Assembly: GCF_003586445.1 (NCBI RefSeq)
Contig: NZ_CP030028.1
Span: forward strand, 1,874,501 to 1,938,500
Direction: 5' to 3'
DNA: 64,000 bases
DNA from: Bacillus sp. Y1
Lineage (GTDB): Bacteria > Bacillota > Bacilli > Bacillales > Cytobacillaceae
The first letter of the stretch is position 1, and the number at the start of each line of letters is the position of its first letter. This document shows, piece after piece, positions 37,191 to 46,121 of this stretch. The notes below the pieces were generated by a model. The model did not search any database. It was not told the origin of the DNA and saw only the letters and a program-made list of their open reading frames with translations. The position numbers and the translations under genes are program-made.

Positions 37191-37433
37191 TTAGCTAAAT
37201 ACAGAGTCAAGAAAAATGTAGATAAATACTAATGAAATTGCAACATGAAATATGGACATTTTGATATTTTTATTATTAAATTTCTCTACAGCACGTACAC
37301 CATTGTAAATAGAAATTCCCATGTAACAAAAGATTAATCCAAAATTTAGCTCACCAATAATAAGTGAGAATGTAATAAGGATAAGAAGAATAAACCCTAT
37401 AATTTTTTGGACTAACGAAATTGCTTTGTTCAT
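37191..37433 (-). CDS. Small membrane protein, three hydrophobic segments
   Basis: An 80-residue protein with hydrophobic stretches at about 9-27, 28-45 and 58-76. The start ATG at 37433 has TGAGGTG 7 bases upstream; a GTG at 37442 lies in that site. No family recognised. It is leftward, alone between small membrane genes. Confidence 0.5.
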   Translation of the reverse strand: MNKAISLVQKIIGFILLILITFSLIIGELNFGLIFCYMGISIYNGVRAVEKFNNKNIKMSIFHVAISLVFIYIFLDSVFS

Positions 37434-37810
37434 ATTAAACACCTCAATCCCAATTGATTATTGTACATACTTCTCCTTCTAGAGTCACCTCCCACTACTT
37501 TAAGAAGAAAAGAAGATAAAATTCACAATATAAAACTATGCAAAATCTCTAATAAAATTCACTTCCTTTGCGGGCATTATTTATTCTTATACGTTTAAGG
37601 ATTAAAAACGTTTCATTATGGAAGTATGTGAGTGAATGATTGAAGAGTTCATGACAAAAGGGGGGGATTATATTGAAAGTAATATTTTTTATTATTAGTA
37701 GTTTTACAAGGAAATAAGTGTGGAAATACAATACAAAAAGGGGATAATTAATCATTTAAAAGAGAAAAAATAAATAAACAGATTAATGTCCCCTATTTTT
37801 GTTAAAGACA
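37434..37810. other. Gene-free stretch
   Basis: AT-rich sequence without a credible gene. A 68-codon leftward frame (37549-37755) has no ribosome site and no recognisable protein. The terminator of the leftward gene to the right is at 37740-37793. Confidence 0.5.
37740..37793 (-). terminator. Terminator for the leftward membrane protein gene
   Basis: GGGG-ATAATTAATC (37740-37753) pairs imperfectly with GATTAATGTCCCC (37781-37793) around an A-rich loop. On the minus strand it ends in TTTTTTG. Confidence 0.55.
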
Positions 37811-38296
37811 TTACTTACCATCATTCCTAATTATCGAAATATGCTTGGGTAATAAAAAACCGAAAATTAGAAGGAAAACTAAAATGGAAATAGACCAATG
37901 CCATCCTTTGTATTTCATATATCCAGAATGGATCATCCCAAATTCTATTAGAAGTGATAGAAAAGTAAAACCAATTGTCAATTTCCACTTATTATTCTTT
38001 GTTAGGTAATTTAAGTAAAGAATTGAAAGTGAGGTTGGTATAAAGGTATAACTGAGAATATCTCCAATGCCAGCCTTTTTTGGGTGACCAATATCAAAAG
38101 CATCAATGACCCTAGCAATCATGCCGTCGCTAAACCAAGTAGCAAACCCTACAACTCCAAATGTAATATAGATTTCCCTCCAAGTAATATTTTTTTTATG
38201 GATAAAAAGTGCTGTTGTGGTTAATAAAATACTTATGATTACTGGAAACCATAAGCCCTTTGCTCCAAAATCTAAATTCTCGATGATTTTCTGCAT
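37811..38296 (-). CDS. CBO0543-like membrane protein
   Basis: A 161-residue protein with about five helices. The pattern GDILSYTFIPTSLSILYLNYL resembles the DxxSYxxxP segment of CBO0543-type proteins, also seen in the genes at 42592 and 60829. AAAGGAG precedes the ATG. Function unknown. It is divergent from the oxidase operon. Confidence 0.55.
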   Translation of the reverse strand: MQKIIENLDFGAKGLWFPVIISILLTTTALFIHKKNITWREIYITFGVVGFATWFSDGMIARVIDAFDIGHPKKAGIGDILSYTFIPTSLSILYLNYLTKNNKWKLTIGFTFLSLLIEFGMIHSGYMKYKGWHWSISILVFLLIFGFLLPKHISIIRNDGK

Positions 38297-38432
38297 TTTA
38301 TATACTCCTTTTTAAAGTTAGGCTTATTTTTTCTCATGGGAAATTATATATACTATAAATCCAAGAAAGGTTGCTTTCCAAAGAGGAGGCACCTTTTTTT
38401 ATTTACATGAGCAAAAGTTGTTAAAGATTTTT

Positions 38433-38490
38433 TCACAACTGTGATTTGGTTCACTACAGTGATTATCATTCTCAAATTATCATGGAAGTA
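38433..38490 (+). promoter_or_regulatory. Candidate Fnr-type box and promoter for the heme-copper oxidase operon
   Basis: TGTGATTTGGTTCACT (38440-38455) fits the Bacillus Fnr pattern TGTGA-N6-TCACT exactly. A -10-like TATCAT lies at 38478-38483, which puts the box centre about 41-43 bases before the expected start site, the position for class II activation. Two further palindromes overlap it: TCACAACTGTGA (38433-38444) and TCACTACAGTGA (38451-38462). They could bind the same or another dimeric regulator. Confidence 0.6.
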
Positions 38491-38512
38491 AGAAAACTAA
38501 GGGGGAATCATT

Positions 38513-38656
38513 ATGAGTGAGAACAATGTTGATAATCAAATGGGGAGTAATTTCTCCACATCAAAGGTTGGGACATGGATTTCTGTAGGAATGGTTGCAG
38601 GTGTAATACTTGTTTCTTATTTTATTTTATTTGGACTTTATATGAGTCGAGTGTAG
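38513..38656 (+). CDS. Heme-copper oxidase subunit IIa-like small membrane protein
   Basis: A 47-residue protein with a polar N-terminus (MSENNVDNQMGSNFSTSK) and one helix (about 22-43), the layout of the small subunit IIa of B-type oxidases. AAGGGGG precedes the ATG, and the CuA subunit gene starts 13 bases after its stop. Its position and shape support the call more than its sequence does. Confidence 0.65.
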   Translation: MSENNVDNQMGSNFSTSKVGTWISVGMVAGVILVSYFILFGLYMSRV

Positions 38657-38669
38657 GGGAGGAAGAGAT

Positions 38670-39131
38670 ATGCATCTGGATGAAAAAATTTGGCTGACAC
38701 TAAGTTTCGGTATGATTATGATATTTATGTTAATCACAGGTTATCAAACCTTTGCTCTCGAGATGGGCCCACCAAGTCATCAGGAAACGATTGATCCTAA
38801 GAAGGTAGATCAAACCGCACCCTTTAATGAACCAGGAATAAAGAAAATTGGTGAGAACGAATATGAAGTGGTCATGACGTTGCAAATTTTTAGCTTTACA
38901 CCCAATGCGATTGAAGTTCCTGCTGGGTCAAAGGTTCACTTCATTCTAACTTCAAAGGATGTGGTACATGGATTTGAGGTAGCAAACACAAATATTAATG
39001 CAATGGTTATGCCAGGGCATATACAGAAAATTACTCAAACCTTTGATCAACCAGGCGAGTATTTGGTGTTATGTAACGAATATTGTGGGGCTGGCCATCA
39101 AATGATGAGCATGACCATTAGCGTGAAATAA
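38670..39131 (+). CDS. cbaB: CuA-containing subunit II of a B-family heme-copper oxidoreductase
   Basis: A 153-residue protein with one N-terminal helix (about 9-30) and a periplasm-side cupredoxin domain. The binuclear CuA ligands are complete: H100 (DVVHGFEV), C135, E137, C139, H143 and M146 (CNEYCGAGHQMM). The short single-helix form is that of ba3-type subunit II. It takes electrons from a cytochrome c-like donor or a quinol route and hands them to subunit I. Confidence 0.85.
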   Translation: MHLDEKIWLTLSFGMIMIFMLITGYQTFALEMGPPSHQETIDPKKVDQTAPFNEPGIKKIGENEYEVVMTLQIFSFTPNAIEVPAGSKVHFILTSKDVVHGFEVANTNINAMVMPGHIQKITQTFDQPGEYLVLCNEYCGAGHQMMSMTISVK

Positions 39132-39150
39132 TCAAAAGGGGGGACGTAAA

Positions 39151-40845
39151 TTGGAAACAGTAATACCATCAAAGGAAAAAGTGACAGTTTTTAACAAAGC
39201 CAATCAAGTGCTTGGAATTCATATAGAGGATGCAAGAATCACGAAATCATATCTTTTGGTTGCTTTTATCGCATTGCTACTTGGTGGATTCCTCGGTTTA
39301 TTACAAGGACTGAACCGTGCGGGTGTGTTGGAACTACCTGTATGGCTAAATTATTATCAAATCCTTACAGCACATGGTCTACTACTGGTAGTGGTACTTT
39401 CTGCATTTTTTACAATCGGCTATTTCTATGCAGGATTATCACATACATTAGGAGGACTACTTCCTAAAGTGAGAAAAATGGCTTGGATTGGATTTTGGAT
39501 GAAAATGTTTGGTTTTGTCTTAGTTGTTATTCCTATTTTAATGAATGAAGCATCTGTTATGTATACATTCTATCCACCTATGGCAGCTCACCCAATGTTT
39601 TATTTTGGACTCGTTTTTATTGTACTTGGGGTATGGATGCTAGCAGCAGGAGCTTTTGTGAATGTTTCCCACTGGAGAAAGACTCATAAAGGACAGCATC
39701 TTCCTATTCTTGCTTTCTTTGCTACAGGTGTATTTGTTTTATTAGTTGGTGCAACGGCGTTTGTTGCGGTCGAAGTACTTTTTATGATAATTCCATGGTC
39801 ACTAGGATGGGTGGATACGATTAATGTAATGGTGGCGCGTACACTGTTCTGGGCTTTTGGTCATACAGCGGTAAATATTTGGTATTTAACAGCCGTTTCT
39901 GCATGGTATGTAATTGTGCCAAAGATTATTGGAGGCACCCGATTTAATGATTATTTAACACGTGTAGTGGTAATTGCCTTGGTTATTATGAACATCACCG
40001 GTGGATTTCACCATCAAATTATTGACCCAGGCATTTCGCTCCCGATTAAATTCATGCACGTATTTATGAGTTTGGCTATAGGTTTTCCTTCTTTAATGAC
40101 GGCGTATGCGATGTTTAGAGTTTTCGAACGGACCGGTAGAAGAAAAGGTGGAAAGGGAGCATTAGGCTGGTTGAAGAAACTGCCTTGGGGTGATGTGCGC
40201 TTTCTATCTCCTTTCATTGCCATGGCAGCGTTCGCCCCTGCTGGAGCAGGAGGGATCGTTCAGAGCACGAACCAATTAAATCAGGTTGTTCATAATACGA
40301 TGTGGATCGTAGGTCACTTTCATTTAACTCTTGGAATGACAGTAGTGATGACATTTTTCGGTATTAGCTACTGGTTAGTTCCTTTCGTTTCAAAACGTGT
40401 TTTGACTCCACAGATGAATAGAATTGGAGTGGTACAAACCATTATTTGGACCATTGGAATGGTCATCATGGCTACTTCAATGCATATTGTTGGGTTGTTA
40501 GGCTCTCCACGAAGAACATCATATACCACATATGGCGAGCATGCTGCAGCCCAAGCTTGGGACCCGTATATGATGATGATTGGAATTGGCGCAACGTTTT
40601 TATTGATTGCTGTCATCATTCAAGTATACGCCATATTTAATATGATGTTCTTTGCTCCAAAAGGGGAAACAGAGTTCCCTATAGCCGAGGTTGAAGCAGC
40701 AGAATCTCCAACACCATATTTAACCGAGCGTTGGGGTGTTTGGGTAATTATCATGTTAATCGTTGTTGCTATGGCCTATGTATTGCCGTTAACAGATATG
40801 ATCGTTAATGCACCACCAGGATCGCCACCATTTAAAACATGGTAA
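39151..40845 (+). CDS. cbaA: B-family heme-copper subunit I, ba3-like; possible CuA-type nitric oxide reductase
   Basis: A 564-residue protein with about 13 helices. It starts at TTG 39151 with AAGGGGGG 8 bases upstream. Metal ligands visible by comparison with Thermus ba3 are H75 (low-spin heme), H238, H287-H288 (CuB) and H389/H391 (high-spin and low-spin heme). The Tyr that in ba3 oxidases sits four residues after the first CuB His and is covalently linked to it is replaced here by N242 (GHTAVN against GHPIVY). Oxygen reductases need this Tyr; B-family-related NO reductases, such as the CuA-NOR of Bacillus azotoformans, lack it. The usual database name would be ba3 oxidase, but NO reduction is a real alternative. 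Confidence 0.85.
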   Translation: METVIPSKEKVTVFNKANQVLGIHIEDARITKSYLLVAFIALLLGGFLGLLQGLNRAGVLELPVWLNYYQILTAHGLLLVVVLSAFFTIGYFYAGLSHTLGGLLPKVRKMAWIGFWMKMFGFVLVVIPILMNEASVMYTFYPPMAAHPMFYFGLVFIVLGVWMLAAGAFVNVSHWRKTHKGQHLPILAFFATGVFVLLVGATAFVAVEVLFMIIPWSLGWVDTINVMVARTLFWAFGHTAVNIWYLTAVSAWYVIVPKIIGGTRFNDYLTRVVVIALVIMNITGGFHHQIIDPGISLPIKFMHVFMSLAIGFPSLMTAYAMFRVFERTGRRKGGKGALGWLKKLPWGDVRFLSPFIAMAAFAPAGAGGIVQSTNQLNQVVHNTMWIVGHFHLTLGMTVVMTFFGISYWLVPFVSKRVLTPQMNRIGVVQTIIWTIGMVIMATSMHIVGLLGSPRRTSYTTYGEHAAAQAWDPYMMMIGIGATFLLIAVIIQVYAIFNMMFFAPKGETEFPIAEVEAAESPTPYLTERWGVWVIIMLIVVAMAYVLPLTDMIVNAPPGSPPFKTW

Positions 40846-40854
40846 CAATTTTGA

Positions 40855-40890
40855 TAAATAGATAGCTCGAAGGTGTGGGCTATCTATTTA
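40855..40890 (+). other. Hairpin between subunit I and SCO genes
   Basis: A perfect 12-bp stem, TAAATAGATAGC (40855-40866) with GCTATCTATTTA (40879-40890). No strong U-run follows, so it may reduce or process readthrough into the SCO gene. Confidence 0.55.
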
Positions 40891-40920
40891 TGCTCAGCTT
40901 AGGATATGGAAGTGATCTCC

Positions 40921-41556
40921 ATGCTAAAAAACCGACATACTACTATTTCATATATCGTGGTAATTTTGTTTGGATTTCTTTTGTTTTATATCGGAACAGA
41001 TGGATTTAAAGCATTTACTGCAGAAACTGCCAGAATCAATGAATTAAAAGAGGAAAAGCCTGTCTTTCCACAAGTAACAATGGAGGACAGCAAAGGCCGA
41101 ACGTATTCTCTTTCCGAATTCGATAATAAATATGTATTAATTACCTTTCTGTACACCTCTTGTGGAACTATCTGTCCTCAGTTAGAAAAAAATATGGCAG
41201 AACTTTATGAGAGACTTCCTCAATATGTAGGAAACGAAATCTTATTTCTAAGTATTAGTTTTGATCCCACTAGAGATGACCCAGATAGACTAGAAACGTA
41301 TCGAAAGGCTTTTGGTAGTGATGGGGACACGTGGAGAATGGCAAGAATCGTGGATAAGAACGAATTAGATTTGTTGCTGAAGCGATTTGGTGTCATTGTT
41401 ATTCCAGATGGAAACGGAAACTTTACCCATAATTCCGCCTTCTATTTAGTAGATAAGACAGGAAGTTTAAGTGAGGTAATGGATTATACAAAAATTGAGG
41501 AAGCTGCTAGTAAAATTGCCACCTTGATTGAAAGTGAAAAGGGGATTAAGAAATGA
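40921..41556 (+). CDS. SCO1/SenC family copper chaperone
   Basis: About 211 residues: an N-terminal membrane anchor (about 8-26) and a thioredoxin-like domain. The copper-binding CxxxC is C81-x3-C85 (SCGTIC) and the conserved His is H170 (FTHNSAF). SCO proteins insert copper into the CuA site, consistent with the subunit II gene in the same operon. The start is uncertain between ATG 40906 and 40921; the latter has GGAAGTGA 5 bases upstream. Confidence 0.85.
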   Translation: MLKNRHTTISYIVVILFGFLLFYIGTDGFKAFTAETARINELKEEKPVFPQVTMEDSKGRTYSLSEFDNKYVLITFLYTSCGTICPQLEKNMAELYERLPQYVGNEILFLSISFDPTRDDPDRLETYRKAFGSDGDTWRMARIVDKNELDLLLKRFGVIVIPDGNGNFTHNSAFYLVDKTGSLSEVMDYTKIEEAASKIATLIESEKGIKK

Positions 41557-42110
41557 CATCCTTCATATATGGCTTGTTGTTATATATTTTTCTCATGATT
41601 CCTCCAGTAGCTAACTTAGTAGAATCCATAATGATTACACATATGCATATGCAAATGCCCTTCCTTGTTATAGCTGGCTTCTTAATGGGGAAACTCGTTC
41701 AACGAAGATTTCCACTTTTCTTTGAAAAATGGAATAGCAATGGCATCCCTGGAATCACCTTGTTTTTGATTATAATTATCTATTGGACGATCCCTCGAAC
41801 GATGGACGAAGCACTAACCGTACAAAGTGTTGAAGTATTTAAATTTATTAGTTTGCCATTTCTAGCAGGAATTCCACTAAGAGACAGCTGGAGCAAACTC
41901 AGGTCCTATGGAAGGAATGTGGTAATTGTCATTTTTATGATTAAATACTTTGGGATGGGAGCTCTCTATATTTGGTGGCCAAGTCAATTGTGCAACAACT
42001 ATCTATTAATTGACCAACTCACCCTCGGATGGGGATTTATAACCACTGCTCTTTGCCTGTTATTCTATTTAATTTATGTGTTTATGATAGATCCTTCTGA
42101 CTATGAGTAA
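41553..42110 (+). CDS. Membrane protein of the oxidase operon, CtaG-like
   Basis: A 185-residue protein with about five helices. It overlaps the SCO stop by ATGA, so it is coupled to it. The N-terminal ITHMHMQMPFLVIAG is rich in His and Met and recalls the HMVQH segment of caa3-type CtaG assembly factors, though it is shorter than that family. A role in copper handling or assembly is inferred from context only. Confidence 0.55.
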   Translation: MTSFIYGLLLYIFLMIPPVANLVESIMITHMHMQMPFLVIAGFLMGKLVQRRFPLFFEKWNSNGIPGITLFLIIIIYWTIPRTMDEALTVQSVEVFKFISLPFLAGIPLRDSWSKLRSYGRNVVIVIFMIKYFGMGALYIWWPSQLCNNYLLIDQLTLGWGFITTALCLLFYLIYVFMIDPSDYE

Positions 42111-42128
42111 AACGGAAAAAATACTAAA

Positions 42129-42155
42129 AAGCCCAACAATTAATTGTTGGGCTTA
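42129..42155. terminator. Bidirectional terminator between convergent genes
   Basis: AAGCCCAACAAT pairs with ATTGTTGGGCTT. On the minus strand it is followed by TTTTTAGTATTTTTT, so it mainly serves the leftward DUF3889 gene; it also ends the oxidase operon. Confidence 0.8.
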
Positions 42156-42186
42156 GTCACTGTTATATACTTTCAAATAATAAAAA

Positions 42187-42525
42187 TTACCTGGTTGTTT
42201 CCCTATATTTAATATCTTTAATTTGTTCGGTTTTATTATCGAAAGTAATATCAACAAATACACCGAATTCTTTACTGTCTGTTTTTAACCAAAGTTTAAA
42301 TTTTTCTGTTGAGAATTTTGTGCCTTTTTCTCTGCCGATGTGAAGATAATCAATAATATTAGCTTGGGGATATTTTTCTTTTGTCTTCTTCATAGCTACT
42401 TGCCCCCATTTAGCATAGGGAGGTGCTTGTTGTTCAGCATGTATTACATGATTAGTACCAAGGATTGGAAAATCTCCAAACAAGAATAAGCCAAAAAGCA
42501 ACTGAATGGATAGAATTATTTTCAT
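42187..42525 (-). CDS. DUF3889 family secreted protein
   Basis: A 112-residue protein with a signal peptide (about 1-30, cut near HAEQQ) and the APPYAKWGQVAMKKTKEKYP segment typical of DUF3889 (YqzG-like) proteins of bacilli. The start ATG 42525 has AGAGG 8 bases upstream. Function unknown. Confidence 0.7.
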   Translation of the reverse strand: MKIILSIQLLFGLFLFGDFPILGTNHVIHAEQQAPPYAKWGQVAMKKTKEKYPQANIIDYLHIGREKGTKFSTEKFKLWLKTDSKEFGVFVDITFDNKTEQIKDIKYRETTR

Positions 42526-42591
42526 GACCAAAACCTCTTTTTTATTTAGTCTTTTTCATGTTTCTTGAGGATATACCAATTGCTAAAATTT

Positions 42592-43155
42592 TTATCCATT
42601 ATCTAATTTATTATAGCTTTCAATCTTTGTAAGCCGATAGGCTGTAAAATAAAGTGTTAAAAAAATAATAAAATCATACAAAGTCGACCAATTTTTAGGG
42701 TTATAAAAATCAATAGCATCAAAGAGATTCATTCCTCCAAAAGCAGCAATGGATGAGAATATAACTCCCTTTAATAAGGGATTCATATTTGGTTTTATTT
42801 GTAGTGCAAACATCACCGCAACAGGTGCTAAAGAGAAGTGGTAGGGTAAAAATAGAAAAGGTGCTAATGGGATGATTACCATCGGATACGACCAGAGTCC
42901 TAAAGATAAAGCAGCAAGGTCTATTGTTAATGACAATATGATAGTCATCAAACCGCCTAATAGAAGACGTCCAGTACTATCCTTCTTCCTGAGAGAAAAC
43001 CAGACAACCCATGGAATAATAAATAGCGCGACTCCAAGCCACCATTGCCATGTATAGAAAAATTCTTCCGATACTATTTTTGCAAATAAAGAACTGATCT
43101 CTGTAAACTGACTATAAGCTTTTTCTGATTGAGCGAGCCCTTTTTCTAATGCCAT
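42592..43155 (-). CDS. CBO0543 family membrane protein
   Basis: A 187-residue protein with about five helices after a polar N-terminus. The WWLGVALFIIPWVVWF start and the later LPYHFSLAP segment fit the CBO0543 family. GCAGGAGATG precedes the ATG. Function unknown; related proteins lie at 37811 and 60829. Confidence 0.65.
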   Translation of the reverse strand: MALEKGLAQSEKAYSQFTEISSLFAKIVSEEFFYTWQWWLGVALFIIPWVVWFSLRKKDSTGRLLLGGLMTIILSLTIDLAALSLGLWSYPMVIIPLAPFLFLPYHFSLAPVAVMFALQIKPNMNPLLKGVIFSSIAAFGGMNLFDAIDFYNPKNWSTLYDFIIFLTLYFTAYRLTKIESYNKLDNG

Positions 43156-43233
43156 TTCGTAACATCTCCTGCAAGAAGTAATAATATATTTTTTTCCGGT
43201 ATGTAGTAACTTATGTATTGGTGTCTATGAAAA

Positions 43234-43264
43234 AAAGAAAAGCCAAAAAATCTGGCTTTTCTTT
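43234..43264 (-). terminator. Terminator downstream of the LysR fragment
   Basis: AAAGAAAAGCCA (43234-43245) pairs with TGGCTTTTCTTT (43253-43264), T-rich on both sides. It is read leftward after the LysR remnant. Confidence 0.75.
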
Positions 43265-43276
43265 TTAATATTTTTG

Positions 43277-43615
43277 TTAGTGTTGTTGGAATAGTTCTAT
43301 TTCGTGATTTTGTGCAGTTACTCCTTTTTCAGTCGCACTAATTGATTTTAATACTAGCTCGGAAAAAGCCTCTACTGCTGGAGATAACCACTTTTTCTTT
43401 TTTATAAGCATATGAGAATAAATTGGTTCAAAGTTTTCAGAGTGTGTTAGGACTTTTAGCTTTCCATTCTCTACATGTTCTTTCACTGTAATGTAAGGCA
43501 AGGCAGAAAATCCAATTCCACTCATAACAACCTGCTTAATTGCTTCTATACTCCATATATGGTCAGGGTTTGGCTCGTTGTTCAAAAAAAATTTTTGCCA
43601 AACATGAAAAGTCAT
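43277..43615 (-). pseudogene. C-terminal remnant of a LysR family regulator
   Basis: The 112 residues match only the last third of a LysR effector domain (SIEAIKQVVMSGIGFSALPYITVKEHV...GKLKVL). The N-terminal helix-turn-helix is absent: upstream on the same strand there is an in-frame stop just before the first ATG, no ribosome site, and no related sequence before the next gene. It is best read as a truncated gene. Confidence 0.7.
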
Positions 43616-43750
43616 TTCGGTTAACTATGTGTTTGTTATTGATCTACTCAGCTGTAACTATTTTTATGTAACATATGCCTTTCAAATAACATAGGATTTT
43701 CAAAACGATCTATCGAATTTTATTACATATATAAAAGTGGGAGGTATTTT

Positions 43751-44596
43751 ATGAAAATTGGTCAAAAAATAGGTGAAGGAAGTTGCTCAGAGGTATTTGA
43801 GTGGGAGAACGATAACAAAATTATTAAATTGGCAAAATCAAATACAAATAAAATTGCAATGCAAAGAGAATTTGAGAACAACCTTGCTGTTTGGAAAATG
43901 AATGTATCTGTTCCTCAACCGTTTCAAATAATGGAGGTTGCTAATCGCACTGGAATGGTGTTAGAGCGGATTTATGGTGAAACTTTGAAGGAAAGATTAT
44001 TCAAAAGTCTAATGAAACAGGATCATTTAGTACAGTCTGAAATAGAGTGGAGTGATATACAATTAACTGCTCGACTATTAAGTGAGATTCATCATTTAAC
44101 AAATATTGATGTACCTCCTCAAAGAGAAATAATGAAACAACAGATTTTAAGTGTGAGTTACTTGAACGAAGAAGAGAAGGAATCTGTTATCAGTATATTA
44201 AATTCATTACCTCAAAAGAGTAATCTTTGTCACGGTGATCCGAATCCTAATAATATGCTTATACGCAATGGAGAACTCGTTATGATCGATTGGATGAATG
44301 CCTCTATGGGGAATCCAGAAACAGACATAGCAGAGTACATAATAATGATTAAATATGCCATTCTACCATCTGACACTCCACAAAATGTGGTCAAAAATTT
44401 TGATTTAGTAAGAGAAAATATAATTAAAGTTTTTATGGATGAATACACCAAATTAACGGGAATTGGCTTTGGTCAAGTGGATCCTTGGATAGTTCCAGTT
44501 GCAACTCGTAAACTAACTGCTGATGGTATATGTGAGGAGGAAAAACAATTACTACTAAAAGAAATCAAATTAAGAATTAATGGAAGAAATAAATAA
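43751..44596 (+). CDS. Aminoglycoside phosphotransferase-like kinase (APH family)
   Basis: A 281-residue protein-kinase-like phosphotransferase. IGEGSCSEVFEW is the nucleotide-binding loop, LCHGDPNPNNMLI is the catalytic Brenner motif with Asp, and MIDWMNASMGNP holds the metal-binding Asp. Such proteins phosphorylate antibiotics, choline or other small molecules; the substrate is unknown. TGGGAGG precedes the ATG. Confidence 0.72.
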   Translation: MKIGQKIGEGSCSEVFEWENDNKIIKLAKSNTNKIAMQREFENNLAVWKMNVSVPQPFQIMEVANRTGMVLERIYGETLKERLFKSLMKQDHLVQSEIEWSDIQLTARLLSEIHHLTNIDVPPQREIMKQQILSVSYLNEEEKESVISILNSLPQKSNLCHGDPNPNNMLIRNGELVMIDWMNASMGNPETDIAEYIIMIKYAILPSDTPQNVVKNFDLVRENIIKVFMDEYTKLTGIGFGQVDPWIVPVATRKLTADGICEEEKQLLLKEIKLRINGRNK

Positions 44597-44658
44597 GCCA
44601 TTCATTTAGTAGCTAGTTAGATGGGAGAAATCCATATGATAATTAAAACTGGGTGCCG

Positions 44659-44787
44659 GAAACCTACCACGCCATGTATGTTCCCCTCAATGCCGATTCG
44701 ACGAAGGTAACTGGAGAAGAGCTGTTTGTGTATATCAATATCTTTCATCGGCTATCGTTTCGTGGAGGTGGGAAAAAAGAAGGTTAG
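44659..44787 (+). pseudogene. Possible decayed coding remnant
   Basis: A 43-codon in-frame stretch (ETYHAMYVPLNADSTKVTG...) ending in TAG. It is richer in G and C than its surroundings and reads like the tail of a real protein, but it has no start or ribosome site. The rest of 44597-44891 shows no gene. Confidence 0.25.
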
Positions 44788-44891
44788 AGGTTTCTTTCTT
44801 TACTTTAAAAGTTCTATTTACGCTTCACCCACCAATTATTTCATTATAAATAACATTTAGGACATCTTAAGAAAAGAATGGAGGGTACTCT

Positions 44892-46121
44892 ATGTTCTTT
44901 CGAGTGATGTCTATTTTTATGTTAATTTTCTTGCTTCAAACAACAAGTACGAGCGCTGAAGTACCATTAACTGCTGCTTTTGTACGAGACAATCAACTAT
45001 GGGTCAAACAAGGGGAGCAAGAAACACAACTGACTCATTCTCAATATGTCTATGCCCCACAGTGGTCTTACGATGGCCGCTTTATTGCTTATATTGATAG
45101 CGACGAACAATGGTCCAAGTCTGATCTATTCATTTATGACTTAGCGAAAAAAGAAAGTTATCAGCCTTACATAAAAGTGGAGACTTCTGATTATAAGTGG
45201 TCACCAATCAGGAACCAATTAGCTTATAATAGTCAGGGCTTATTAAATGTAACCAAAATAGAAGATGGTCGACCTCAAGGGTTTGAAAATGTATCGTTAG
45301 GCGTAAGTAACTTTGAATGGTTTCCAAATGGGAAAGAGTTCATCGTGTCTTCTCAATCGAATTTGTTACCTACAGGTTGGGGACCGATTGAGTTGTTTAG
45401 AATCCCAGTCAATGCAAATCTAAAACCAGAAAGAATGAAGCGCTTTTATACGGTTCATACTGACCCAAATGATCTATTTGCGATAAGTGCAAATTATTTT
45501 AAATGGAGCCCGGATGGAAAATGGCTTAGCTTTCTTGGGGTCCCAACGGCTTCTTGGGCGATGGATAGCAATTCAATGTGTGTTATATCATCAGAGGGGA
45601 AAGACTTTCAAGAAGTAGGAAAGATGCTTGGTTTTAAAGATTGGATGAAATGGTCACCCTCGAAGAATCAATTGGCTTATATATCTGGGGAAGGAAGGTT
45701 CTTTGTAGAAAACAAAAAAATGACCCTTGCTGAGATGCCTACTTTTTTACAACAGAAGAACTATACGCCTAAAGGGTATGTGGACCTTGATCTTGAATGG
45801 TATTCGTCAAACAACGTCATTGTCGCACGTTCAAAAGAGAACACGGAATGGAAGGAAGGGCCTGTTCCAACAATGTTAACATCTCTTTATTTGATCGATG
45901 TAAAGTCTAATGTACAAAACCAACTAACCTACCCTAAAGGCAAAAAACGGGATGAAAATCCACAGGTGATAAGTGAATATATAACATGGGTCCGTCATAA
46001 TGGGAAAGAGCTAAAGGGTGACGTGTGGGTTAAAAAAGGACTGAAAGGCAAGGAGCAGTTGTGGATTCAAAATGTCGACTTTGAACCAGTCTTTTATAAA
46101 AAAGAAGACGTCCAATATTAA
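44892..46121 (+). CDS. Secreted TolB-like beta-propeller protein
   Basis: A 409-residue exported protein with a signal peptide (about 1-22). It has repeated WSPDGKWLSFL- or WSYDGRFIAYI-type blades (near residues 52, 95, 140, 200 and 252), the pattern of TolB/DPP4-like propellers. AATGGAGGG precedes the ATG. No enzymatic domain is visible; ligand binding is inferred from the fold. In the same frame, 32 further codons follow the stop (46122-46220). Confidence 0.65.
   Translation: MFFRVMSIFMLIFLLQTTSTSAEVPLTAAFVRDNQLWVKQGEQETQLTHSQYVYAPQWSYDGRFIAYIDSDEQWSKSDLFIYDLAKKESYQPYIKVETSDYKWSPIRNQLAYNSQGLLNVTKIEDGRPQGFENVSLGVSNFEWFPNGKEFIVSSQSNLLPTGWGPIELFRIPVNANLKPERMKRFYTVHTDPNDLFAISANYFKWSPDGKWLSFLGVPTASWAMDSNSMCVISSEGKDFQEVGKMLGFKDWMKWSPSKNQLAYISGEGRFFVENKKMTLAEMPTFLQQKNYTPKGYVDLDLEWYSSNNVIVARSKENTEWKEGPVPTMLTSLYLIDVKSNVQNQLTYPKGKKRDENPQVISEYITWVRHNGKELKGDVWVKKGLKGKEQLWIQNVDFEPVFYKKEDVQY

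Noticed and set aside
37549-37755. Leftward 68-codon frame
   Set aside because: No ribosome site, no recognisable family, and very AT-rich.
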